Shown here one piece after another: positions 44,665-53,447 of a stretch of 64,000 nucleotides of DNA. The notes beneath the pieces are model-generated. The model saw only the letters and a program-made list of their open reading frames with translations. It did not search any database and was not told the DNA's origin. The translations under genes were made by a program, and so were the position numbers. The DNA comes from Paenibacillus sp. 32O-W (lineage in GTDB: Bacteria; Bacillota; Bacilli; Paenibacillales; NBRC-103111): the NCBI RefSeq assembly GCF_007679495.1, contig NZ_VEGP01000001.1:1-64000 (forward strand). The letters run 5' to 3'. Positions within the stretch are counted from its first letter, which is position 1, and each line of letters starts with the position of its first letter.

Positions 44665-47600
44665 TTAACGCAGCTCCAGATACGGTGAATGTCGGGCGTT
44701 CTCTATGCTGTTAATCCTGACTAACGAACCGGCTGCGCTCTCATCGAGCAGCATGAACGAAATCTCTCCTTCGGCAGCCTCAAGCCCCGACAAGCATCCG
44801 CTAATCTCCAACTCGTACCAGCCTTCGCCGTTTATCGTCACCGAACCGCAGTTAACCGCGTTACTGGCTTCAGGAGCCGTATTCCAGGTCAGGTCTCGGC
44901 CGGCCCATGACTCGCCCGAGAAGGCGTATATTGTTAGCGGCACAGAAGATTTCCCTATTTTATCGACATACCAGTGAAGCTTGGCTGTAACATAGGATCG
45001 GGCCGAATCTTCCGGCAGGATTGCTTTCATATACCCGATTCTCTCATGCTTGACGGCCGCCCCTTTTGGATGCTCGCCTACCTCAATCCATTTGTCGTTT
45101 CCGAAGGTTTTGTTCGCTTGCGGACCGCTTCTGGCATAAGTATCCTCCGTTATCGGCACGACTTCAGCTCCGGCGGACGGACGCCTTACTTCAATAATAT
45201 AACGGCTGGCGGAGCCATCCTCCGCTTTAACCTGCACCGCTATAATACTTCTTCCTTCGGGCACGGCAATCGGGCCGGACGGCTGCCCGCTTTCAACAGG
45301 TTGCCCGTTGATAGTCAACTCGGACGCTTCATCCATCTCTGTTGCAGTCACTCTCAGTTCATATACGCTCTCCGAAACGGTAACGGCGTATGCCTTCGTA
45401 TCCGGATGAAACACGGGGGATAGGGTTTCTTCGCCAACCTGCAGGCTGCTTAGATAAGAGTTTGTGGAATAAAGCTCCGCCGTATGCGGACGGTCGTACG
45501 CCTTGGCCCAATAATAGCCCGGAGCCATTATTCTTCTCGGCTCAAAGCCGGCCTGCTCTCCGGCATCGATTCTTTCGGATAAGGCGCTTCCCGTCCCGTC
45601 CGCTCCTGTGACGAAATCAACATATCTACCGCCGGCATAGGTGAACCGGCCGTGTGCGGAAGCGGCAATTCCCTCTCCCGTCTTATAATCGACAACCTTC
45701 AATGACACCTTAACTCCCGTACCGGAGGGCTCTACCGTCATGCCGTCAATGATCATCGGCTTCAGCTCCGTGCTTCCTGTAGTAGCCGGCACAGCATCGG
45801 AAGCCGGACCGATATTTCCCTGCAAATCGACGGCAGCCACTTTGTAATAATACGTAGTATTCGGAAGCAAGCCTTCATCCGTGAAGCGCAGTGAGCGGGA
45901 CGTCCCGGCCAGGTTCCATGGCCCCGTCTCAAAGCTGCTTTCCGTACCACGGTAAATATTGTAGCGGGCGACCTCCAAATTATCGTAAGCCATTCCGTAA
46001 CGCAGATCGATTCGCTCATGATTGAAGGCGGATGCTGTCGGCGGGGCTGTCAGGGCGGAAGGGCGTTCATTATCCGCAGGAGGCTCCCAATAGTACCGGT
46101 CCCGACTCCAATCCGAAGGAAGCTCGCGGACCGAGTCATAGTGATGCATCGCCATTCCGCCGAATGCCGGGCTGCCGGAGTAGGCTGCGTATACTTTGGC
46201 AAGCTCATTCTCCATGTAGCTTCTTCCCTCTTCCCGGAAAGTTATGGATGATGGGTCGCCGCTGTTGGCGATATCCAGCGTCTCCACAGCAATAACGACC
46301 GAGTTCGGCTTGCCGATGTTTTCGGCATAGGCCATCTCCCCCGCCACTTGGTGGATAAGTCCGACGGAACCGTCCGCCGTATCGCGATAATTCATAATCG
46401 CAATATAGTCGCTAATGTCCTGGATATGCTCGGACAGCCATTGGGTCGAGCCATTCCAGGGAATATCTCTGGCCTGATCCGATGAGTCATACCATCTTGG
46501 AATCGCGGGTCCGAAGGCCAGGTTGACGCCCGCCGTATCCCGGCGTTCAATCATTTTAGCCAAGACATCCAAGTATTCGATTTGCGCAGAAGGCGCGTCT
46601 GTTTTGAAACTCGGCATAATATATGGCTCAATATCGACATTGACCCCATCGAACCGTTCTTCCTTCTCCGATGCCAGTTGATAGCTCACAATTTTCTCCA
46701 TTAACCGGACCGCACGATCGTGATATGGAGCCAGTGCTCCGAGATAGGGCGGCGAGGTTCCTCCTGCAATGCAGGCATGAACCTGATAGCCGTTGGCATG
46801 AGCCCAAGCAATGAACTCGCGTACCTTCCCCGGGTCATCCTCCAGGATATCCACCCCCGCATAACTGTCTACTGCAAGATACAGAGTGGTTACCGGCTGC
46901 GAACCGAAAGTTTCGGTATCCTTCGCCATCGCGTCCAGCACCTGGCGCGAGCCCGGATTCAGCAAGAGGTTGTAGGCCGCCGGCTCCCAAATCCAGATGG
47001 CTCTATCCTGATGAATAACCTTCACTTCTTCCTGGGTTCCCTTCCCGGATTTCACGTACGTTGTCATACTTCTGCCGATGTTGCCGTTGGAATCGGCCGC
47101 TCTCGCCTCCACGCTCAATGTTCGGTCTCCCTGTCCCGAGGAATCCCAGATATAGCGATACCTGTTCTCCTTCCCCAACGATTCGGCCCGATTCCATGGT
47201 CCCCCGTTAATTCTAACCTCCACATTTTCCACCGGATTTCGTCCATACGCTTCAACTTCTATCGGAACCTTCCCATGAACATAAGCTCCATCCGAAGGAC
47301 TTGCAATGGTCACGACGGGAAGGCTTGCCGGCGGGTTATCCACCTTTAGCGTCATCCATTCGGACCAGACGCCGTAACGCGTTTTTCTATCGAGGCTTTT
47401 GGCCGCAATCTGAAATTCCCCGTCCATGGTTGCCGTATCCAGAATGTAATACCAATCACCCGAATCATTCCCATCCGGATCATTCATATGAACATCCGCA
47501 ACCAAACGGCCGTTAACCATTAATTGAACTTGATAAGAGTCCGTATAGGTTCCCGATAAAGTGACCTTCCCTGCCGGTACCTCCTCGCCATCTTGATGTG

Positions 47601-47739
47601 AATCGATCGTTACGGCGGCTTCGGCCCGAGCTGCGGAAGGGATCAGCAGAACCGCCAAAGCGGTACCCAACAAGACAATCCATAGCATACTTATAGCCTT
47701 TTTCTCCCGATTCCCTACCCACTTCCAAGTACAAATCAT
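44665..47739 (-). CDS. Large secreted multi-domain protein with GH18-like barrel, FN3 and DNRLRE domains
   Basis: 1024 residues. The ATG at 47739 is chosen for AGGGG 7 nt upstream. A signal peptide ends near ARAEA (residue 40). Then come two Ig-like modules (about 42-230), a probable TIM barrel (about 240-560) with FDGVNVDIEPY near 363 resembling the DxxDxDxE chitinase-type motif, and an FN3 module (about 570-660; NTTYYYKVAAVD). These are followed by a beta-sandwich, a cadherin-like beta-sandwich (TKAYAVTVSES) and a C-terminal DNRLRE/CBM96-type module (TEDTYARSG; LTWNTAPEAS). It is likely a cell-wall or polysaccharide-acting secreted enzyme; the substrate is not known and GH18 membership is only suggested by the motif. 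Confidence 0.75.
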   Translation of the reverse strand: MICTWKWVGNREKKAISMLWIVLLGTALAVLLIPSAARAEAAVTIDSHQDGEEVPAGKVTLSGTYTDSYQVQLMVNGRLVADVHMNDPDGNDSGDWYYILDTATMDGEFQIAAKSLDRKTRYGVWSEWMTLKVDNPPASLPVVTIASPSDGAYVHGKVPIEVEAYGRNPVENVEVRINGGPWNRAESLGKENRYRYIWDSSGQGDRTLSVEARAADSNGNIGRSMTTYVKSGKGTQEEVKVIHQDRAIWIWEPAAYNLLLNPGSRQVLDAMAKDTETFGSQPVTTLYLAVDSYAGVDILEDDPGKVREFIAWAHANGYQVHACIAGGTSPPYLGALAPYHDRAVRLMEKIVSYQLASEKEERFDGVNVDIEPYIMPSFKTDAPSAQIEYLDVLAKMIERRDTAGVNLAFGPAIPRWYDSSDQARDIPWNGSTQWLSEHIQDISDYIAIMNYRDTADGSVGLIHQVAGEMAYAENIGKPNSVVIAVETLDIANSGDPSSITFREEGRSYMENELAKVYAAYSGSPAFGGMAMHHYDSVRELPSDWSRDRYYWEPPADNERPSALTAPPTASAFNHERIDLRYGMAYDNLEVARYNIYRGTESSFETGPWNLAGTSRSLRFTDEGLLPNTTYYYKVAAVDLQGNIGPASDAVPATTGSTELKPMIIDGMTVEPSGTGVKVSLKVVDYKTGEGIAASAHGRFTYAGGRYVDFVTGADGTGSALSERIDAGEQAGFEPRRIMAPGYYWAKAYDRPHTAELYSTNSYLSSLQVGEETLSPVFHPDTKAYAVTVSESVYELRVTATEMDEASELTINGQPVESGQPSGPIAVPEGRSIIAVQVKAEDGSASRYIIEVRRPSAGAEVVPITEDTYARSGPQANKTFGNDKWIEVGEHPKGAAVKHERIGYMKAILPEDSARSYVTAKLHWYVDKIGKSSVPLTIYAFSGESWAGRDLTWNTAPEASNAVNCGSVTINGEGWYELEISGCLSGLEAAEGEISFMLLDESAAGSLVRINSIENARHSPYLELR

Positions 47740-47775
47740 TCTCATTCCCCTTTCAGTAAATTTGCCGTCAGCATG

Positions 47776-47789
47776 GTAAAGCGTTTTCA
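47776..47789. promoter_or_regulatory. Possible cre site upstream of the secreted barrel gene
   Basis: On the minus strand TGAAAACGCTTTAC matches the cre consensus at all defined positions except the last two. It lies about 37 bp upstream of the start codon, a usual place for catabolite repression. Weak evidence. Confidence 0.35.
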
Positions 47790-47960
47790 AAACTATGAAG
47801 CTCTCAATCCCTCCTCCGCTAACATTCTTTTTCTACGTTAAAATAAAGTCAGGCTGAGAGAAATCTTCTTTTCTTTTACTCTTATACAAATATTTGAATA
47901 GTTAATAAAATCATTACTTTCCATAGAAAAGGATAGCTCTTAAGTACACACAGCTAAATT

Positions 47961-48072
47961 AAAAAAAAGCCCCAAACGGAGCCCTACAATCCCCACAAAG
48001 TGACGTATGACCTTTGAAGCGTATTCCGGGTACTTTGCGGGGAGCCCCGGAACTGAAGATGAATAACCCGGT
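47961..48072. repeat. Copy A of a 112-bp dispersed repeat
   Basis: It runs from an A-run plus GCCCCAAACGGAGCCC to AATAACCCGGT. The middle folds as CCCCACAAAGT / ACTTTGCGGGG. About three quarters of the positions agree with copy B at 55019-55130. Read on the minus strand, GGCTCCGTTTGGGGC and eight Ts give a terminator-like end. No coding frame. The remaining gap 47790-47960 holds only AT-rich sequence. Confidence 0.7.
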
Positions 48073-48084
48073 CATTCAAATACA

Positions 48085-48125
48085 AAGACCGCCTCATCAT
48101 AGGGTCAAGTGACCGAGGCGGTCTT
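48085..48125 (-). terminator. Terminator after the FAH-family gene
   Basis: AAGACCGCCTC and GAGGCGGTCTT form a perfect 11-bp stem with an imperfectly paired loop. It lies 12 bp downstream of the minus-strand stop at 48137. Confidence 0.75.
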
Positions 48126-48136
48126 GTCGGTTAATT

Positions 48137-48766
48137 TCATTTAACAGAAATCAATATATCCCCCGCAGGCTCATCATTCCAGTAAAGCTGAAGCCTATCT
48201 CCATCCGCGACCGCACCGACACCCTCCGGAGTTCCGGTAAAGATCAAATCACCCGGCCCTATTCCATAATGCTCCGCACAGAAATCCACGATCCCCTGCA
48301 GGTCAAAGATCATACCCCGAGGCTGTCCGCTCTGTACCATCTGCCCGTTCTTCCGTAAGTGGAACGTACCCTCTCCGGCTCTTGCAATGCCAGGAAAAGC
48401 CCGAAACGGTCCAATCGGCGCCGATTGAAGAAAGCCCTTGGCCGGAAGCCAAGGCTGCCCTTTCGCTTTCAGTGCCGTTTGAACATCCCGCAAGGTAAAG
48501 TCTATCCCCAGAGCCATCTTGTCCACGAGCTCGTCCACGGAAATTCCCGGTTCATAAGAGCGTCCAATATGAATGACCAGCTCCGCCTCATAATGAATCT
48601 CGCCGACGCCAGAGGGAAGTCCGATAGTTCGGCCATCCATGGGAACCAGAGCGTGGCTTGGCTTCATGAACAGCATCGGCTTATCCGGAACGGCATTGCC
48701 TAATTCTGCGGCATGCAGGCGATAATTTCTGCCAACGCAGTATACATTTCTGATCTGTTCGAACAT
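48137..48766 (-). CDS. Fumarylacetoacetate hydrolase (FAH) family protein
   Basis: 209 residues from the ATG at 48766, which has AGGAGG upstream; the longer frame adds 20 residues absent from the family. The C-terminal FAH fold is clear: NVYCVGRNYRLHAAELGN, FMKPSHALV, the metal motif HYEAELVIHIGR near residue 65, and DLIFTGTPEGVGA near 180. Family members hydrolyse or decarboxylate 2,4-dioxo acids, or isomerise them. L-2,4-diketo-3-deoxy sugar-acid hydrolases belong here, so a link with the fucose-type operon is possible but the gene is 40 kb away. Confidence 0.82.
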   Translation of the reverse strand: MFEQIRNVYCVGRNYRLHAAELGNAVPDKPMLFMKPSHALVPMDGRTIGLPSGVGEIHYEAELVIHIGRSYEPGISVDELVDKMALGIDFTLRDVQTALKAKGQPWLPAKGFLQSAPIGPFRAFPGIARAGEGTFHLRKNGQMVQSGQPRGMIFDLQGIVDFCAEHYGIGPGDLIFTGTPEGVGAVADGDRLQLYWNDEPAGDILISVK

Positions 48767-48945
48767 TGCTTCGGCTCCTCCTTTCGCAAAGCGGAATAAG
48801 CGTATGATTCTAAATATAGTTCGCACGGCCTTGGTTTCTCACATCAAAATAAGTGCATATAAGATCAATTTCACCATGTTCTAGGGCCTTGAGGCGCGAC
48901 TTCCTTTACTCTTACTACACCTCAACCTGTTTACTACAAAGTCAG

Positions 48946-50220
48946 CTATTCCTCTGCGTGAATGTATCCGTCCTTATCGACAAAAGCCTGCCTCGATATG
49001 GAGGTCAATCGCTCGTAAAGCTGCTGCCCTTCTTGCTCTTCCATGACAACAGGCTTCGCCCACTGGGTAAAAATCGGCACGGCCTTAAGATCACAGCCGT
49101 CGGTCGAGCAGGTCGCCTCCAGAATGACGGTTTCGAGCGTTTTGGCGTTGTTATTCGTTGTGAAAATAAAATTCCCAAGGCTGTACGCGATCCATTTCCC
49201 GTTATATTGCTCAAAACCTTGCAGCACATGCGGATGTCCTCCGATGATTAAATCCGCGCCGGCATCTATATATCGATGGGCCAGATCGATTTGCTCCTGG
49301 TTAGGGTGGTCCTTACGCTCCTCGCCCCAATGCGCGATGACGATGACCAGGTCCGCCTGTTCCTTTGCTTTCTCAATCTCCCGTACCGGGCGGATATGAC
49401 TGTAGGTGTCTGCCAATCCGGGCGACGCAAGGCCGGCTTTCCAAGAAGCATCGGGAACGACTTTCGTAAATCCGAGGAAAGCGATTTTGAGCCCGTTCTT
49501 CTCTACAATTACCGGCTGGAACGCCTCGTCCGCATCTCTTCCGGCCCCTACCCTCAGAATCCCCTGCTCATCCAGATGGCCGAGTGTATCCAGCAGCCCT
49601 TCAACCCCATAATCCATCGTATGATTATTCGCCAGATTGACCAAATCGAACCCCGCTTCCTTAAAAGCAGGCAGAACCTCCGGGGAAGAACGGTAAATAT
49701 AGGTTTTATCCTTCTCCGCTGTCCCCCGGTCCGTAATCGGAGTTTCCAGATTGGCAATCGTTAAATCCGGTTTCTGCAGAAGCTCCCGGACATCCTGATA
49801 CGGATACTCGTAGCCGTGAGCCGATAATAAATTATTCACCGTGCTTCCTAACAGAACATCCCCCACGAAGGACAGGGTCACCTGCTTCTTCGGCCCGTCT
49901 CCACGGTCCGGCTCCGCGGGAGGGGCGGATTCACCGCTATCCTCCGGGGACGGGGATGGTGATGGTGAGCTCACGGGCTCTTCGGAAGGCGAAGGACTCG
50001 GCATTGTAGAAGGCTTGGGAGAAGAAGCCGGATCTATAGCTGCCGCATCAGGCCCGCCCCCGGATCCGGAGGAAGGGGCGGATGACTGCTTTTCCATCCA
50101 TATGTACAGTCCAATAATCGTTACAATCATAAGAAAAAAAAGAATGACGGTCGCTCTCATCATCGATTGATACATCTTCTTGCGCTGCGACATTTTTCTT
50201 TCGGTCCGTGAAAGATTCAT
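48946..50220 (-). CDS. CapA-family (PgsA-like) membrane-anchored metallophosphatase
   Basis: 424 residues. One membrane segment near residues 22-42, a 65-residue Pro/Ser/Glu-rich linker, then a CapA domain: VTLSFVGDVLLGSTVN, IANLETPITD, LANNHTMDYG, VIAHWGEE and IIGGHPHVLQGFE carry the metal ligands. CapA/PgsA proteins work in poly-gamma-glutamate capsule synthesis or anchoring, but no pgsBC genes are nearby, so the role may differ. GAGGGG lies 5 nt upstream of the ATG. Confidence 0.82.
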   Translation of the reverse strand: MNLSRTERKMSQRKKMYQSMMRATVILFFLMIVTIIGLYIWMEKQSSAPSSGSGGGPDAAAIDPASSPKPSTMPSPSPSEEPVSSPSPSPSPEDSGESAPPAEPDRGDGPKKQVTLSFVGDVLLGSTVNNLLSAHGYEYPYQDVRELLQKPDLTIANLETPITDRGTAEKDKTYIYRSSPEVLPAFKEAGFDLVNLANNHTMDYGVEGLLDTLGHLDEQGILRVGAGRDADEAFQPVIVEKNGLKIAFLGFTKVVPDASWKAGLASPGLADTYSHIRPVREIEKAKEQADLVIVIAHWGEERKDHPNQEQIDLAHRYIDAGADLIIGGHPHVLQGFEQYNGKWIAYSLGNFIFTTNNNAKTLETVILEATCSTDGCDLKAVPIFTQWAKPVVMEEQEGQQLYERLTSISRQAFVDKDGYIHAEE

Positions 50221-50335
50221 AATTTCCCCTCAACCCGCTTTCGTATCATCCATAATCAATATTATACCAGAAAATACTGCCACTTTCTTCGAGATCCGCC
50301 AACATCCGACATCCCCGACCAAGAAACTTGCCGAC

Positions 50336-50363
50336 TTATCAAAAAATATGACATCCGTATAAT
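50336..50363 (+). promoter_or_regulatory. Promoter upstream of the PTS regulator
   Basis: TTATCA (50336-50341), a 16-nt spacer and TATAAT (50358-50363). It gives a leader of about 100 nt before the regulator gene. A second, operon-specific promoter for the PTS genes was not found. Confidence 0.5.
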
Positions 50364-50469
50364 TTTGCAAAAATAAGGGGACAATGATTGCGCTGTTTCA
50401 CAAGCATGGCATTAAGTATAATGACTAGCAAGAGGGTCGGATTCGTAAGGATAGAGGGGGTGCGGGACT

Positions 50470-52590
50470 ATTCTGGACGAGAGGAGCACTTCCATTCTTG
50501 CCTTATTGCAAGAGAGGGAAGATTATGTACCATTGCAGGATTTGATGGATGCTTTTCATATATCCAAACGGACGGTTTATTACGATATGGGTAAAATCAA
50601 CGAATGGCTCCAGGCGAATCATCTGGCTCCTGTTCACTATGTCCGCGGCGCGGGCTTCGTGCTTCCGGAGGAGTCCCGCAGGCAGCTGCCGGCCATTGCG
50701 AAAACCGTTCAGCCATCTCAGTATTATCTGTCCCGTAACGAACGAAAGGCCTGGCTGGGACTTCATCTGATCCATCGGACAGAGCCCCTGTTTCTTCAGG
50801 ACATGGAGCAGCTTCTGAACGTCAGCCGCGGAACCGCCCACACCGAATTAAAACGTCTTCGGGAGGAATTGGCCGGCTTCAGACTGACGGTGACGTTTGA
50901 CCGCAAGCACGGTTATATCGTCGAGGGGAAGGAGAAGGATAAGAGAGCGGCACTTTCGCATATTTTATCCGAGCTGTTATCCCATATCAGCTGGAAAGAT
51001 TTCGTCCTGCAAATCCAGGGCCTGATCAATGCCAATCTGTATCAGGCTCAAGCCCCTGCCTTCCAAGCCGAGCAGCTATCTTCCATCTACGATATTATCG
51101 CCTCCGGGGAACGAACGATCGGGATGGAGCTGACGGACGAAACAATTCTGCAGTTGGCCGCCCGTCTATTGCTGTTTACGAACCGGCTGATTGAAGGCAA
51201 AGCCGTCACAATGGATCAGGATGAGAGAGCCGCCCTGCGGGAAACACCGCAATTTAAAGCAGCCTTACAAATTTCCCTGGAGCTTGGAGCCTTGTTCGGA
51301 ATTGAATTTCCCGAGGACGAGATCTGTTATATAACGGTTCATTTATTGGCCGCCAAGGTCAACAAGCTGGGAGAACAATCGCATAATCCCGAAACCAAGA
51401 GGCTCCGCGAGGCCACCAGACAAATGATCGAAACCTTCGAACAGCTCGGCTGCGTTTATTTCCAGCAACGCAATGCACTGGAAGACCAGTTGTTCCTTCA
51501 CGTGAAATCGGCCTTCTATCGGATCAAATATGATCTGAAAATCGAGAATCCCCTGGCGGATACGATCATGCAGAAATACCGGGAAGTGTTCGAGCTGACC
51601 AAGAAATCGGTGCTTCCACTGGAGAAGCTGCTTGGAAAGCCGGTGGATGACCAGGAAATCGCTTATCTGTCCATGCACTTCGGCGGCTGGCTGCGCAGAG
51701 AGCAGGTCGAGCCGGTGCAGGGGAAAACCGCCGCAATCGTCTGCGTTAATGGCATTTCGGCCTCGCGCATGCTTAGAATCCAGCTGAAACGCTTATTCCC
51801 CGCCATTGATTTCGTTGCCGTTCTTTCGCTGCGGGAGTATGAGAAATTTACAGAATGGGTTCATTTTATTTTTTCTACCGTTCCGTTGTCCGGGAGCAAC
51901 GTCCCTGTGTTTATCGTCAATCCCATCCTGAGCGATGCGGAGAAAGTCCATCTGCTTAACCAGGTACAGCCTTATCTGGATGGAGGGAGCGAAGAAGGCC
52001 CCGGCCCTTCCGCACAGGCGATTATGGAGCTGGTCAAGAAGCATTCCAGCGTCCTTAATGAATCCGCCCTACAGGAGGAGATTCAGCGCTATCTGACGGC
52101 TGCCCGCAATCGGCCGATCCAGGATAACAGGCCGACACTGAAGGATTTGTTGACCCCGAACCGGATTGTTCTGTGCAAGGATGCTACGGATTGGCGCTCA
52201 GCCATAAAGATGGCCTCCCAGCCGCTCTTGAATGACGGGAGCATTGTCCGGCAATACGTTCAGGCCATGATCGATAAAGTCATAGAGCATGGTCCTTATA
52301 TCGTCATCGCGCCTGGAATAGCGATTGCACATGCCAAACCGGAGGACGGTGTCGTTCGTACCTCCATGGCGCTTCTCTCTATTCGGTCAGGGGTTCCGTT
52401 CAGCAGTCTGAAGAAGCACCGCGTCCGTCTGTTATTTGTTATAGCCAGCCTGGACGGCGAATCTCATCTGAAGGCGCTGACTCAATTAACCGATATGCTC
52501 AAGGATGAACAAAATAGAATCTTGTTGGGGAATAAGAGCGATAAAGATGAAATAATGCGAATGCTCCATCAATATTCCTTTACATCATAG
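50470..52590 (+). CDS. PRD-containing transcriptional regulator with EIIB and EIIA domains (MtlR/LicR type)
   Basis: About 706 residues. DNA-binding HTH modules lie at about 1-160 (FHISKRTVYYDMGKINEWL; VSRGTAHTELKRL), two PRDs at about 200-415, a GatB/EIIB-like domain near 420-510 with Cys in VCVNGISASRM, and an EIIA-type domain at 545-706 with His in IAIAHAKPEDGV. HPr and EIIs phosphorylate such proteins, tying transcription to sugar flow. The first usual start is TTG at 50506, but it lacks a site at proper distance and would drop LDERSTSILALL, which looks like family N-terminus. AGGGGG 9 nt before ATT (50470) suggests an AUU start, or an ATG misread. Confidence 0.85.
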   Translation: MLDERSTSILALLQEREDYVPLQDLMDAFHISKRTVYYDMGKINEWLQANHLAPVHYVRGAGFVLPEESRRQLPAIAKTVQPSQYYLSRNERKAWLGLHLIHRTEPLFLQDMEQLLNVSRGTAHTELKRLREELAGFRLTVTFDRKHGYIVEGKEKDKRAALSHILSELLSHISWKDFVLQIQGLINANLYQAQAPAFQAEQLSSIYDIIASGERTIGMELTDETILQLAARLLLFTNRLIEGKAVTMDQDERAALRETPQFKAALQISLELGALFGIEFPEDEICYITVHLLAAKVNKLGEQSHNPETKRLREATRQMIETFEQLGCVYFQQRNALEDQLFLHVKSAFYRIKYDLKIENPLADTIMQKYREVFELTKKSVLPLEKLLGKPVDDQEIAYLSMHFGGWLRREQVEPVQGKTAAIVCVNGISASRMLRIQLKRLFPAIDFVAVLSLREYEKFTEWVHFIFSTVPLSGSNVPVFIVNPILSDAEKVHLLNQVQPYLDGGSEEGPGPSAQAIMELVKKHSSVLNESALQEEIQRYLTAARNRPIQDNRPTLKDLLTPNRIVLCKDATDWRSAIKMASQPLLNDGSIVRQYVQAMIDKVIEHGPYIVIAPGIAIAHAKPEDGVVRTSMALLSIRSGVPFSSLKKHRVRLLFVIASLDGESHLKALTQLTDMLKDEQNRILLGNKSDKDEIMRMLHQYSFTS

Positions 52591-52613
52591 GACACACTAA
52601 GGAGGATTTTACC

Positions 52614-53057
52614 ATGCGTTTTCTGGAACCAAGCCTGATTTCATTGGATGTCGAGGCTAAGAATGCCGAAGAAGCCATTCGTGCAGCCGGCCGGCTTCTG
52701 GTGGACAGCGGAGCTGCGAAGAATAGTTATATAGAAGCAATGCTCGCTTCCTACCGGGAGAAAGGACCTTATTTCGTCCTCGCTCCACGAATCGCCCTGC
52801 CCCATGCGAAAGCGGAAGACGGGGTGAATGAAGCTTCCGTCTCCTTCGTCCGGTTGAAACAGCCGATAGAATTCGGACATGCCCATAACGATCCCGTGGA
52901 GCTCGTCTTCGCCCTTGGCTCCTCATCTAGCGAAGAGCATATAACGCTGCTGCGCAAATTGACTACCCTGCTCAATAACCCGGCTAATGTGGAAGCTATG
53001 AAACAAGCTGCGACACCCGATGAGGTAAGTGCATTGCTCGCCAAGGCAGAAGCTTAA
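52614..53057 (+). CDS. PTS EIIA component (mannitol/fructose/ascorbate type)
   Basis: 147 residues, the PTS_EIIA_2 fold, with the phospho-accepting His in RIALPHAKAEDGV near residue 66. It takes phosphate from HPr and passes it to the EIIB at 53163. AAGGAGG lies before the ATG and the gene follows the regulator by 23 bp. Sequence resembles UlaC-like proteins; the sugar cannot be deduced. Confidence 0.88.
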   Translation: MRFLEPSLISLDVEAKNAEEAIRAAGRLLVDSGAAKNSYIEAMLASYREKGPYFVLAPRIALPHAKAEDGVNEASVSFVRLKQPIEFGHAHNDPVELVFALGSSSSEEHITLLRKLTTLLNNPANVEAMKQAATPDEVSALLAKAEA

Positions 53058-53162
53058 CGGCCGGTGCTTGAACGTTTAGCCGAATGATATGCAGCTACTT
53101 TGCTCATTTAGCGAGAGTTAGGAAAATTAACCGGATTTTAAAAATACTTAGGAGGTTATCTT

Positions 53163-53426
53163 ATGAAAATTTTATGTGTATGCGGACTTGGACAAGGAAC
53201 TAGCCTGATTCTGAGAATGAACGTGGAAAATGTACTGAGGGAGATGGGCGTTCAGGCAGACGTAGAGCATACGGATGTATCCACGGCTTCCAGCATGTCG
53301 GCCGACTACATCGTGACCAGCAACGAGCTTGCCCAAAGCCTGCAAGGGCATTCGGCCAAAATTGTTATCGTTAATAACTATTTCGACTTGAATGAAATCA
53401 AGGAAAGCTTAAAGGAAGCCATGTAA
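53163..53426 (+). CDS. PTS EIIB component (ascorbate/lactose-like family)
   Basis: 87 residues with the phospho-cysteine loop CVCGLGQGTSLILRM at the N-terminus; Cys7 is the acceptor. Size and motif match UlaB/SgaB-type EIIB. The 105-bp gap to EIIA shows no extra gene. AGGAGG precedes the ATG. Confidence 0.88.
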   Translation: MKILCVCGLGQGTSLILRMNVENVLREMGVQADVEHTDVSTASSMSADYIVTSNELAQSLQGHSAKIVIVNNYFDLNEIKESLKEAM

Positions 53427-53447
53427 TTACTATAGGAGGAGTGTCCA

